Below, in pieces: positions 7,559 through 15,995 of a DNA stretch of 64,000 bases; positions within the stretch are counted from its first letter, which is position 1, and the number at the start of each line of letters is the position of its first letter. The translations under genes were made by a program, and so were the position numbers. Under the pieces are notes generated by a model. It was not told where the DNA came from. It made no database searches and worked only from the letters and a program-made list of their open reading frames with translations. Origin of the DNA: an uncultured Collinsella sp. (GTDB lineage Bacteria > Actinomycetota > Coriobacteriia > Coriobacteriales > Coriobacteriaceae); assembly GCA_902493895.1 (NCBI GenBank), contig CABUQW010000001.1, positions 62,001-126,000 of the forward strand, read 5' to 3'.

Positions 7559-9316
7559 ATGAACGAGATCAAGTGCCCGCATTGCGGCGAAGTTTTTAAG
7601 GTCGATGCGTCCGGCTATGCGGATATCGTCAAGCAAGTGCGCGATGCTGAGTTCTTGCGTGACCTGGATGAGCGCGTAGCGGCGGCTCGACGCGAGGGCG
7701 AGCAGGCGCTGGAGCTTGAGCGCTCGCGTTCGTCAGCCGCTTTGCAGGAGGCAGAGTCTCAGCGCAACGCTCAGCTTGTCGAGCAGAAGAATGCTGCAGC
7801 TCAGCAGCTGGCACAAGAGGTTGCCAAGCGCGATGCTGAGCTTGCCGAGCTGCGCGCCAAGCTCGAGGGCGCTGCCACAGAGCGCGAGAGTGCAAGCCAG
7901 CGCGCGGCGGTTGAGGCCCGTGCCGATGCTCAAAAGGAAAACGCCGAGCTTCAGCGCGAAATCGATAATTTGCGTGCGCAGTTGGGGCGCAAAGATGATG
8001 AAGCCAGGCTTGCCGAGGCGGCGGCACGCAATGCTGCTCAAAACGACCTGTCCGCGCGCGACGCTCAGATTGCCGAGCTGCAGGCCAGGCTCGCCGCGGC
8101 GGACAAGGCCCAGGAGATGGCGCTTGCCGCTGCCGCGGCAGAGTCGCAGCGTGAGCTCGATGCCGCTCGCAGCGAGGCCGAGCGCGCGCTTACTGACTAT
8201 CGCGCGAAGGTGCAAGAGAAGTTTTCCGCCGCAAAGGTTCAGTCCGAGCAAGAGGCCGAGGGCCTGCGTGCCCAGCTGCGCGAGCAGGAACTGATGGCAA
8301 AAATGAACCTGTCAGAGGCGGTTGCCGCGGCGGAGCGAGAGCGCGATGAGGCACGTGCCAAGCTGACGAGCGAGCTGGCGGTGCGCGATTCTCGCGAGGA
8401 GCAAGCCAAGGCGGCACACGAGCTCGAGCTTGCGCAGGCCAAGCGTGCGAGCGATGACCTGATTCGCTACAAGGATGAAGAGATTGAGCGCCTTAAGGAC
8501 ATGAAGGTCCGCCTGTCCACCAAGATGGTGGGCGAGTCGCTCGAGCAGCACTGCGAGACCGAGTTTAACCGTCTGCGCATGACGGCGTTTCCTAACGCGT
8601 ACTTCGAGAAAGATAACGATGCGTCCGAGGGTACCAAGGGCGACTTTATCTTCCGCGAGTGCGATGCGAGCGGTAACGAGATCATCTCGATCATGTTCGA
8701 GATGAAAAACGAGAACGACGAGACTGCGACCAAGCATAAAAACGAGGACTTCTTTAAGAAACTCGATCACGATCGTCGCCAGAAAGGCTGTGAGTACGCG
8801 GTGCTCTGCACGCTGCTCGAGCCCGAGAGCGAGCTCTATAACGCAGGGATAGTCGACGTGAGCTATCGCTACGAGAAGATGTACGTGATTCGCCCACAGT
8901 TTTTCATTCCCATGATTACGCTTCTTCGCAACGCCGCTATGGGTTCGCTTCGCTATAAGCAGGAGCTGGCGGAGTACAAACAGCAGAATATCGACGTTAC
9001 GAACTTCGAAGCCAAGATGGAGAAGTTCAAGAACGATTTCGGCCGCAACTACGAGATTGCGAGCCGCAAGTTCCAAACGGCAATCGATGAGATCGACAAG
9101 ACGATTAGCCATCTGCAGAAAACCAAGGAGGCGTTGCTGTCCTCCGAGAACAATCTGCGCCTAGCCAACAAGAAAGCCGACGATCTTACCATTCGCAAGC
9201 TCACGTGGGGCAACAAGACCATGAAAGCGGCGTTTGACGAGGCGCGCGGGACTGCGCCAGAGACAAACGATGAGCCCGCCGAGGCGGATTCGTATGAGGT
9301 CGAGGATGCCGAGTAG
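7559..9316 (+). CDS. DUF2130 protein: zinc ribbon, long coiled coil and nuclease-like C-terminal domain
   Basis: A 585-residue cytosolic protein. Residues 1-20 contain CPHCGEVF, half of a zinc ribbon. Residues about 35-320 are a continuous Ala/Glu/Arg-rich coiled coil. The C-terminal third is the DUF2130 domain, with [10 protein letters not shown] followed by [10 protein letters not shown]; this D...E-x-K spacing fits the PD-(D/E)XK nuclease fold, and the overall plan recalls RmuC. The tail is acidic. GAGGAGCTGCT precedes the ATG. It is monocistronic between two terminators. Function is unproven; DNA or RNA processing is an inference from fold-like motifs. Confidence 0.8.
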   Translation: MNEIKCPHCGEVFKVDASGYADIVKQVRDAEFLRDLDERVAAARREGEQALELERSRSSAALQEAESQRNAQLVEQKNAAAQQLAQEVAKRDAELAELRAKLEGAATERESASQRAAVEARADAQKENAELQREIDNLRAQLGRKDDEARLAEAAARNAAQNDLSARDAQIAELQARLAAADKAQEMALAAAAAESQRELDAARSEAERALTDYRAKVQEKFSAAKVQSEQEAEGLRAQLREQELMAKMNLSEAVAAAERERDEARAKLTSELAVRDSREEQAKAAHELELAQAKRASDDLIRYKDEEIERLKDMKVRLSTKMVGESLEQHCETEFNRLRMTAFPNAYFEKDNDASEGTKGDFIFRECDASGNEIISIMFEMKNENDETATKHKNEDFFKKLDHDRRQKGCEYAVLCTLLEPESELYNAGIVDVSYRYEKMYVIRPQFFIPMITLLRNAAMGSLRYKQELAEYKQQNIDVTNFEAKMEKFKNDFGRNYEIASRKFQTAIDEIDKTISHLQKTKEALLSSENNLRLANKKADDLTIRKLTWGNKTMKAAFDEARGTAPETNDEPAEADSYEVEDAE

Positions 9317-9336
9317 GGCATAGCGTATAGTGCAAA

Positions 9337-9378
9337 AGCGGGGCCGCTGGCGATATTGCCAGCGGCCCCGCTTCGTTT
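9337..9378. terminator. Bidirectional terminator between convergent DUF2130 and helicase genes
   Basis: A perfect 14-bp stem, GCGGGGCCGCTGGC with GCCAGCGGCCCCGC, around a 6-nt loop. T-rich sequence follows on the plus strand (CTTCGTTTTG) and CTTTTG on the minus strand. Confidence 0.9.
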
Positions 9379-9395
9379 TGTTCCAGTATGTGCGG

Positions 9396-12077
9396 CTAGT
9401 CCTCGAGCAGGTCTTCGATAAAGCCGACGCGGTAGTTTTTGAAGATGACCTCGCCACCGTCTTGCGTGGCGTCCAGATCGACATCGCCCATGATGCCAAA
9501 ATCGTGGTCGCCATCCTCGTCAGCAAAGATCTGGTGCACGTGCCATACGTGCGCGGTCTTCTCGTCGGACTCGTCGATGGAAAACATCGCGGCGCTGCGG
9601 GCATCTCCGTCGGTGAGGATTTCCTCGTGCTGCTCGTGGTAAGCGTCGAGTGCTTTTTGCCAGCGGATCTCGCTCATGCCCCAGTCGTCGTCGAGCTCGC
9701 CCAGGTCGCGAACATGCTCGCGGGCGGCAAGGGTCACGCGGCGGAAGAGCGCGTTGCGCACCAGCAGGGTGCAGCCACGGCGGTCTGCCACGACTTCGTC
9801 GATGCCCTGCGGCGGTGCGGCGTCGAGGGCTGCCGGGTTGCCGGCGTTCTCCCACTCGTCCACCAGGCTCGAGTCCACCGAGCGCACCACAAAGCCCAGC
9901 CACGAGATAATGTCGCGCAAGCGCTCATCGCGCTTCTCGATGGGTACGGTGCGATCGAGGGAACGGTAGGCCTCGGCTAGGTAGCGCAGCAGAATGCCCT
10001 CGGAGCGGGCGATGCCGAGCTTTTGAATGTAACCCTTAAAATCGCTCGCGCTTTCCAGCATATCGCGCAGAACGCTCTTGGGAGAGAGCTGGTAGTCGTT
10101 TGCCCAGGGCACTTCCTGGCAGTACTTGTCAAAGGCGGCGTCGAGCAAATCCTCGAGCGGCTTTTCGTACGTGACGTCTTGGATGCGTTCCAGACGCTCC
10201 TCATAGTCGACGCCGTCGGCCTTCATCTCGGCCATGGCGCGATCGCGTGCGGCGCGCTCCTGTGCGCGCAGCACCTGCTTGGGATCCTCGAGCGTAGCCT
10301 CGACCATCGAGATCAGATCCATGGTATAGGTCTCACTCTCGGGGTCGAGCAGCTCCAACGCGGCAAGCAAGAACGGTGAGAGCGGCTGATCGAGGGCAAA
10401 GTCCTCGGGCAGGTCGACCGTCAGCGCGTAGTCGATGTCCGGCGCGGCGTCAGCCGGAGCGTCGGGTGCGGGCGGCACCTCGGTGCGCACGACGACGCCG
10501 GAGTCGATGAGCGTTGCGAAGATCTCGTCGGCGCGAACCTCGAGCTTGGCCTTTTCCTCGGGGGTTTGCAAGCTCGTCTCGATGAGGTCGTGTACGCGGG
10601 CTCGGGCATCGCCGCCCTGCTCGACCACGCTAATCACCATGGAGTGTGTGATGCGCAGGCGCGGCTTGAGCGTCTCGGGCTGCGTCTCGATCAGGCGCTC
10701 AAAGGTCTGCTTGTTCCAGGTGACAAAGCCCTCGGGGGCCTTCTTCTTTTTAATCTTGCGGAGCTTCTTGGGGTCGTCGCCCGCCTTGGCCATGAGCTTG
10801 GCGTTCTCGATCTCGTGCTCCGGTGCCTCGGCGATGACCATGCCCTCGGTATCGAAGCCCGAACGGCCGGCGCGACCGGCAATCTGATGGAACTCGCGGG
10901 CGCGCAGACGACGCATCTTGTAGCCATCGAACTTGGTGAGCGCGGTGAGCACCACGGTGTGGATGGGTACGTTGATGCCGACGCCGAGCGTATCGGTGCC
11001 GCAGATGACGGGCAACAGGCCCTGCTGTGCCAAGCGCTCGACCAGCAGACGATAGCGCGGCAACATGCCGGCATGGTGCACGCCGACGCCGCATCCAAGC
11101 AGACGTTTGAGAATCTTGCCAAAGGCCGTCGAGAAGCTCGTCCCCTTTGCCGCGTCTTTGATGGCTTCGCGCTGCTCCTTGCTGGCGATGCCAAAATTGG
11201 CGAGCGATTGTGCCGTCGCAAGTGCGGCATCCTGGCTAAAGTGCACGATATAGAGCGGGGCCTCGCCGCGACGCATCGCGAGCTCGACGGTGCCCTCGAG
11301 CGAGGTCGTCACGTAGTCGTAGCTCAGCGGCACGGGGCGTGGGGCATCGACGACCAAGTCACAGGTAGCGCCGGTGTGCTCCTCGAGTGAGGCGGCGATG
11401 GCGGTGACATCGCCGAGCGTGGCGCTCATGAGCATAAACTGCGTGTGGGGCAGGGTGAGCAGCGGCACCTGCCAGGCCCAGCCGCGGTCGGGGTCGGCAA
11501 AGTAGTGGAACTCGTCCATGGCGACGCAGCCCACGTCGGCGTCCTCGCCTTCGCGCAGTGCATCGTTGGCAAGGATTTCGGCCGTGCAGCAGATGACGGG
11601 CGCCTTGGTGTTGATATGCGTATCGCCGGTGATCATACCGACGTTATCGCGGCCGAGCACCTGTACCAGATCGAAAAACTTTTCACTGACCAAGGCCTTG
11701 ATGGGGGCCGTGTAATAGCAACGTTTGCCCTGCGCCATGCCCATAAAGAGCATGCCCAGCGCGACGAGCGATTTACCCGATCCGGTCGGTGTGCCTAAAA
11801 TGACGTGATCGCCGGCAGCCAGGTCCATGAGGGCCTCTTCTTGGTGGTCCCACAGCTCAATGCCGCGATCGCTCGTCCATTCAAAGAAGCGTTCGAAGGC
11901 TTGATCGGCCGTGAGCCATGGCTCGGGCTCGCTGCCGTCCTCGGGCTCCCACCAGGTGGGGGAGAGTGCGCCGAGCGAGCCAAACTCGGCCTCGGTTCCC
12001 GTGCCGCCCGAGAATGAGCTGGCGGCCCCGGCACCGGAAACGGTGCTGGCGGCGGTATCTGTCGTGGTCTGTGCCAT
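9396..12077 (-). CDS. DEAD/DEAH-box helicase with DUF3516 domain
   Basis: An 893-residue superfamily 2 helicase of Ski2-like type. After a 40-residue low-complexity leader come Walker A LGTPTGSGKSLVAL, the DEFH box in VAMDEFHYFADPDRG, motif III MSATLGD, then GTDTLGVGINVP and the motif VI region HQIAGRAGRSGFD. The C-terminal half (from about residue 430) is the DUF3516 region known from actinobacteria. It likely unwinds RNA or DNA with ATP; the physiological substrate is unknown. It is monocistronic or upstream of nothing on its strand, with a strong terminator beyond its stop. ATG 12077 has GAGAAAG upstream. Confidence 0.9.
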   Translation of the reverse strand: MAQTTTDTAASTVSGAGAASSFSGGTGTEAEFGSLGALSPTWWEPEDGSEPEPWLTADQAFERFFEWTSDRGIELWDHQEEALMDLAAGDHVILGTPTGSGKSLVALGMLFMGMAQGKRCYYTAPIKALVSEKFFDLVQVLGRDNVGMITGDTHINTKAPVICCTAEILANDALREGEDADVGCVAMDEFHYFADPDRGWAWQVPLLTLPHTQFMLMSATLGDVTAIAASLEEHTGATCDLVVDAPRPVPLSYDYVTTSLEGTVELAMRRGEAPLYIVHFSQDAALATAQSLANFGIASKEQREAIKDAAKGTSFSTAFGKILKRLLGCGVGVHHAGMLPRYRLLVERLAQQGLLPVICGTDTLGVGINVPIHTVVLTALTKFDGYKMRRLRAREFHQIAGRAGRSGFDTEGMVIAEAPEHEIENAKLMAKAGDDPKKLRKIKKKKAPEGFVTWNKQTFERLIETQPETLKPRLRITHSMVISVVEQGGDARARVHDLIETSLQTPEEKAKLEVRADEIFATLIDSGVVVRTEVPPAPDAPADAAPDIDYALTVDLPEDFALDQPLSPFLLAALELLDPESETYTMDLISMVEATLEDPKQVLRAQERAARDRAMAEMKADGVDYEERLERIQDVTYEKPLEDLLDAAFDKYCQEVPWANDYQLSPKSVLRDMLESASDFKGYIQKLGIARSEGILLRYLAEAYRSLDRTVPIEKRDERLRDIISWLGFVVRSVDSSLVDEWENAGNPAALDAAPPQGIDEVVADRRGCTLLVRNALFRRVTLAAREHVRDLGELDDDWGMSEIRWQKALDAYHEQHEEILTDGDARSAAMFSIDESDEKTAHVWHVHQIFADEDGDHDFGIMGDVDLDATQDGGEVIFKNYRVGFIEDLLED

Positions 12078-12175
12078 GTGGTTGCTTTCTCTCGCGATTG
12101 TCCGCCAACTATTATGGCGTAGCGGCGCCGCGGGGTGCCAGCGCGCGAGAAAATGCAGGAAATGGGCGCGTGAAG

Positions 12176-13015
12176 CTAGTGCTCTTGCGGCAGGTGCTTC
12201 TTGCCTTTGCGGGCGCGGTTTCTAAAGTTCTCGACGGCTTCTTCCATGCCCAGAGGTACATAGGTGAGCTCATCGAGGTTATCGGGCAGGTAGCAGGCAA
12301 GGCTTTGCTCCTGCGCGCGTCCTACTGTGAGCTGTTCGTCGGTTGGCTGCGCTCCGGGCATGGCGCAAATGCCATAGACGACGGCACCCATCTCGCGCGT
12401 GCGGCGCTCATATTCGGTCTCGGGATGCTCGGGATGGTCTCGGCGGACGTTGTCGCTTACCCAAAGCGTGTCGTAGCCGGCCGCGGCAAACTGCCCCAGG
12501 GCGTAGTCGCGCAATGGCTTGCTGTCGGTGCGCAGCGTGACGGTGGCGCCGGCTGAAAAGAGCGGGCGGTAGAGAATCAAATGGTCGACATGGACGAGTC
12601 GTTTTTTGGCGTACTTGGCCTTGGGCTGCGGCGTGGGAAAGTTGATGGTGATGGCATCGAGCTCGCCTGCGGCAAACAGCTGTGGCAGCGATGTGGCGCC
12701 TCGGGGCAGGACGAGTGCGTTGGATAGCGCCTGCTCGCAGATTTTCTGCGCGGCATAGGCGATGCAGATGGGCTCCTGGTCCATGCCGACAAAGAGCGTG
12801 TCGGGCTCACGGCGAGCGCGCTCAACCAGATAGGTGCCTTTGCCGCAGCCCAGATCCAGATGAAGGTGTTCGAAGGGCTTGCTGCCAACTGGCGCGCAAG
12901 CCTCGCGCCAATCTCCGGCATAGATTTCGGGGTTCGTCTCAATCGCATCGGCGTAGCGCTCCAGGCGCTCCTCGAGCACAAAGTTCTTAGGCGTGCGAAC
13001 GTGGACGGCTCCCAT
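12176..13015 (-). CDS. trmB: tRNA (guanine-N7)-methyltransferase TrmB-like
   Basis: A 279-residue SAM-dependent methyltransferase. The SAM site reads LDLGCGKGTYLVERA, and FVGMDQEPICIAYAAQK follows at TrmB spacing. TrmB forms m7G46 in tRNA variable loops. The usual substrate loop (F-P-D-P-W-P-K in most bacteria) here reads FPTPQPKAKYAKKRL: the second Pro, Lys and basic run are kept, but Asp and Trp are replaced. The C-terminal TEYERRTREMG matches the family's TEYE element. AAGGAGCC precedes the ATG. The altered loop is either a lineage variant or a changed substrate. Confidence 0.78.
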   Translation of the reverse strand: MGAVHVRTPKNFVLEERLERYADAIETNPEIYAGDWREACAPVGSKPFEHLHLDLGCGKGTYLVERARREPDTLFVGMDQEPICIAYAAQKICEQALSNALVLPRGATSLPQLFAAGELDAITINFPTPQPKAKYAKKRLVHVDHLILYRPLFSAGATVTLRTDSKPLRDYALGQFAAAGYDTLWVSDNVRRDHPEHPETEYERRTREMGAVVYGICAMPGAQPTDEQLTVGRAQEQSLACYLPDNLDELTYVPLGMEEAVENFRNRARKGKKHLPQEH

Positions 13016-13134
13016 GAGGCTCCTTGGTCATAAGTATGGAACGTATAGCTGCGCGTTCCGTCAATGGGTTGAAAAAGGGGTGGGCATAGTTTGCCCGAAA
13101 GACGTGGTGCGGCTCGACGGCGAGTCGTCGGTGG

Positions 13135-14007
13135 CTACAGGCGCTTGAGAATCACATAGCGGTTGAGATCTCCGCTGCGACCGTCGGCATGGAAACGCTC
13201 AAGCTCGCGCACGGGGACCTCGCCGCTCTTGTAGAACGTACGCACGCCGCGCACCAGGTCGGTGATCTGCTGATCGTCAAAGTGATGGCAATAGCGGTAG
13301 GCGTGGCGGTCGTTTTGCCAGCCAATGAGGTGGTCACCGGCTTCAAACTGCGCGGAATCGTAACCCTCAAACGGCGGGGTGAGCTCAGCGCGGGCCTCGG
13401 CGCGAACAGCCTTGCGCGCCATGCGCTCGTCGTTCATAAACTCCCAAAAGCTGATGGCGATGATGCCGCCTGGGCGCGTCTGGCGCACCAGGGCGTCGAG
13501 CACGCGTACGCGGTACTCGCACGACGGCACGTGGTGCATAAATCCAAAGCAGACCGAGATGTCGGCGAGCGGGGCGTCGAAAAGCACGTCGGGTGTCTCG
13601 GCGGGGTTGAGCTTCATGAGGGCGTCGAGCACATCGAGTTCCTGGAAGCGCAGGTTGGGAATGCGCAGGGCGTGGCCATGTGCATCGATAGCCAAATCTT
13701 GACACGAGTCGACACCATAGAACTCAAACGGGCAACTGGCATCTGCCGAGGGGTTTGCGCCGTTGACGCCCTTGGCGGCGAGTGCGCCGCCGGCGGCAAA
13801 GTTTTCGAATCGCATATTGCCGCAGGCAAGATCGAAGACGCGGACGGGATGCTCGATCGTGGCGACGTCGAGCTGTTCGAGCGCAATGTCCATGGTGCGC
13901 ACCCAGCCGGGCCACGGGGCCTGGCGCGTATCGGAAAAGGAGGCGGAGTGCTCGCGATAGAACGTATTGTTGAGCTGGATGAGCGATGAGGCGAAATCGC
14001 GGTTCAC
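13135..14007 (-). CDS. Class I SAM-dependent methyltransferase, unknown substrate
   Basis: A 290-residue protein with a Rossmann methyltransferase core: VRVFDLACGNMRFENF (SAM motif I), an acidic residue in FYGVDSCQDLA (motif II), and CFGFMHHVPSCEYRVRVLDALVRQTRPGGIIAISFWEF (motifs IV-V). The start is GTG 14007 (VNRDFASSL), chosen because GGAGGGAG lies 9 nt upstream; longer in-frame starts would add Cys-rich unconserved residues. It is separated by about 120 bp from the TrmB-like gene downstream on the same strand. The substrate could be a nucleic acid, lipid or small molecule; nothing in the sequence decides it. Confidence 0.75.
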   Translation of the reverse strand: MNRDFASSLIQLNNTFYREHSASFSDTRQAPWPGWVRTMDIALEQLDVATIEHPVRVFDLACGNMRFENFAAGGALAAKGVNGANPSADASCPFEFYGVDSCQDLAIDAHGHALRIPNLRFQELDVLDALMKLNPAETPDVLFDAPLADISVCFGFMHHVPSCEYRVRVLDALVRQTRPGGIIAISFWEFMNDERMARKAVRAEARAELTPPFEGYDSAQFEAGDHLIGWQNDRHAYRYCHHFDDQQITDLVRGVRTFYKSGEVPVRELERFHADGRSGDLNRYVILKRL

Positions 14008-14274
14008 GGCGCGGGACTCCCTCCGTTGGCGGTGCGGAATAAACAGTACGACCATACTACCGTTAACGCCGCAACGGGGACAACCGAGCCGTGGGTCATT
14101 GCTTTGTTTGGACACATTTCCGCAGCTCATATGTGCCCGCAACCGCCGGTTGTCAAAAATCTCACTAGAATAGGTGGCATGCTTTTGGCGGTGGCGGATA
14201 GATTTTTAACTGTGCAAGGCGCCTTAAGAACAAAAACGGTCCGGCGGCACGGCTGGCATCACATAGGAGGAACC

Positions 14275-14997
14275 ATGAATGTAGAAACTGCGCAGCGGCT
14301 CGCCGACCTTCGTCGCAGCAAGGGTTTTAGCCAAGAAGGGCTGGCGCGAAAGCTGGGGCTGTCGCGCCAGGCAGTCAGTAAATGGGAGCGCGCGGAGAGC
14401 TCGCCCGATACCGAGAACCTAATCTCGCTCGCCAAACTCTATGGCGTGAGCCTGGACGAGCTGCTCAATCCGAGCGACGAGATCGAGGACGATATCGAGT
14501 TTGAGAACGAGGACCGCGCCCGTCAGCGCGAGGCCGAGGCGGCAGAGCGTGCTCGCGCCCATGAGGCGGCGGCGCGCGCTACCGAGGCGGCAACGCAGGC
14601 GAGTGATGCTGCGGCCAAGGCGGCGCAGGCGGCAAGCTGGAGTGCGCAGGCCGCCAATGCCGCTACGGCGCAGGCGACGAGTGGCACCGCGGTTGGCTCG
14701 ACTCCGGTGAAGGGCCCGTTCCAGTCGTTCCCGTATTGGGCCGTGTGTTGGCTACTGTTCTTTTTGCTGATGTTCCTGTTTGGTGCCGGTCCCTTTGCCG
14801 CGCTGATCTTCTTTACGATCCCCATCTATCACTGGGTGGCGCGTGCGCTCGATGGCGATTGGGCGCGCGGGGATATCCAGGTTGGTCCGGCGTCGGTGGC
14901 GATCAAGGCCCAGGGGAAGGATGCTTCTGCGGAACCTGATGCTGACGTGGCTACCACGACCACCGCTGAGCCATGTGCCAAAGAGGGTGACGAATGA
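14275..14997 (+). CDS. XRE-family regulator with C-terminal membrane anchor
   Basis: A 240-residue protein. Residues 5-62 form a Cro/CI-type helix-turn-helix (FSQEGLARKLGLSRQAVSKWERAESSPD). An acidic stretch and an Ala-rich helical linker (about 80-145) lead to two hydrophobic segments (about 155-200), then a polar tail. It therefore probably binds DNA while tethered to the membrane. AGGAGG sits at 14265-14270. The stop overlaps the ATG of the next gene (ATGA), so the two are translationally coupled. This pair resembles HTH/DUF4097 pairs thought to respond to envelope conditions; the signal is unknown. Confidence 0.85.
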   Translation: MNVETAQRLADLRRSKGFSQEGLARKLGLSRQAVSKWERAESSPDTENLISLAKLYGVSLDELLNPSDEIEDDIEFENEDRARQREAEAAERARAHEAAARATEAATQASDAAAKAAQAASWSAQAANAATAQATSGTAVGSTPVKGPFQSFPYWAVCWLLFFLLMFLFGAGPFAALIFFTIPIYHWVARALDGDWARGDIQVGPASVAIKAQGKDASAEPDADVATTTTAEPCAKEGDE

Positions 14998-15893
14998 TGA
15001 AGATTTCGCATGAATCCAAGGTACGCCTGGGTGTTGGCATCGGAGCGTTTGTGCTCATTGTTGGGCTTGTCTTTGGCGTTTCGCGGACATTGATTCATTT
15101 TGATGGCCCGTGGGATCTCGACGATGTTGTATCCGGCCTGTCTGGTATGGACGATGTGGTGGACGAGGGCGATCTTTTGGATGACGGTAACTATTCCGCT
15201 CGGCCTCAGCAGCTTTCGAGCGAAACCTTTGATGCCGACGCGTTCACATCGCTTGACTTGGACGTGACGTCGGGCACGGTCGAGGTCAAACACGTCTCCG
15301 GCGGGCCAGTGCGCGTGATTGAAAGCGGTCGCGTGGCAACGGGGACCGTTGCCTTCGATGCGGCAACCCAGAACCTGGCCGAAATCAAGGGTTCTACGCT
15401 CAAGATTCGCCAGTTCGATTGCGATGACGAGCGCGCCATTGACCGCACGGTTACCGTCGAACTGCCGCGCGATGTTGCCGATAACATGGTGGGCATCACA
15501 GCGAATGTAGGATCGGGTGATCTGACGGTCGCGGGCATTGCGTGTCATGACCTCAACCTGACTCTGGACTCGGGAGACGTTGAGTTTACGGGCACCGTGA
15601 CCGATACCCTGAATGCCGAGGTCGGTTCGGGCGATGTGACGTTCGAGCTCTACCAGGCCCCCGCGAAGTCGATGGATGTGAGCGTGGGCTCGGGCGACGT
15701 GGAGATGACGGTTCCGAACTCTACGGGCTTTAAAGCGATCCTCACCTTGGGCAGTGGCGACTTCGAGAGCGATTTCCTTCCGCTTGGCTACGACGGCGAG
15801 ACCATTTTGAATCTTGAATTCGATAACGGCGATAAGTCTGCCACGTATCGTTTTGAGGTCGGTTCGGGCGACATGTCGTTTGATCCGGAATGA
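14994..15893 (+). CDS. DUF4097 beta-strand repeat envelope protein
   Basis: A 299-residue protein with one N-terminal membrane segment (about 12-32), so most of it faces the outside. The external part is a DUF4097 beta-helix-like domain with a recurring V-G-S-G-D motif (VGSGDLTV, VGSGDVTF, VGSGDVEM, LGSGDFES, VGSGDMSF). Family members occur in Gram-positives next to membrane-anchored HTH or PspC-type regulators and are thought to be envelope sensors or adhesins. Coupling to the upstream regulator through a 4-nt overlap supports a shared pathway. A terminator follows. Confidence 0.82.
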   Translation: MMKISHESKVRLGVGIGAFVLIVGLVFGVSRTLIHFDGPWDLDDVVSGLSGMDDVVDEGDLLDDGNYSARPQQLSSETFDADAFTSLDLDVTSGTVEVKHVSGGPVRVIESGRVATGTVAFDAATQNLAEIKGSTLKIRQFDCDDERAIDRTVTVELPRDVADNMVGITANVGSGDLTVAGIACHDLNLTLDSGDVEFTGTVTDTLNAEVGSGDVTFELYQAPAKSMDVSVGSGDVEMTVPNSTGFKAILTLGSGDFESDFLPLGYDGETILNLEFDNGDKSATYRFEVGSGDMSFDPE

Positions 15894-15943
15894 TGACTGC
15901 GGGCTGGTCCGCAAGCATAGATGCTTAGACGCGCTGTTTGATG

Positions 15944-15982
15944 AAGGCGCCGAAGCCGAGATCGGCTCCGGCGCCTTTGCCT
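15944..15982 (+). terminator. Terminator after the XRE/DUF4097 operon
   Basis: AAGGCGCCGAAGCCGA pairs with TCGGCTCCGGCGCCTT, followed by TGCCTTTA. It ends only about 15 nt before the next ATG, so the elp3-like gene either has a promoter inside this hairpin region or depends on read-through. Confidence 0.7.
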
Positions 15983-15995
15983 TTACAATGGGGTC

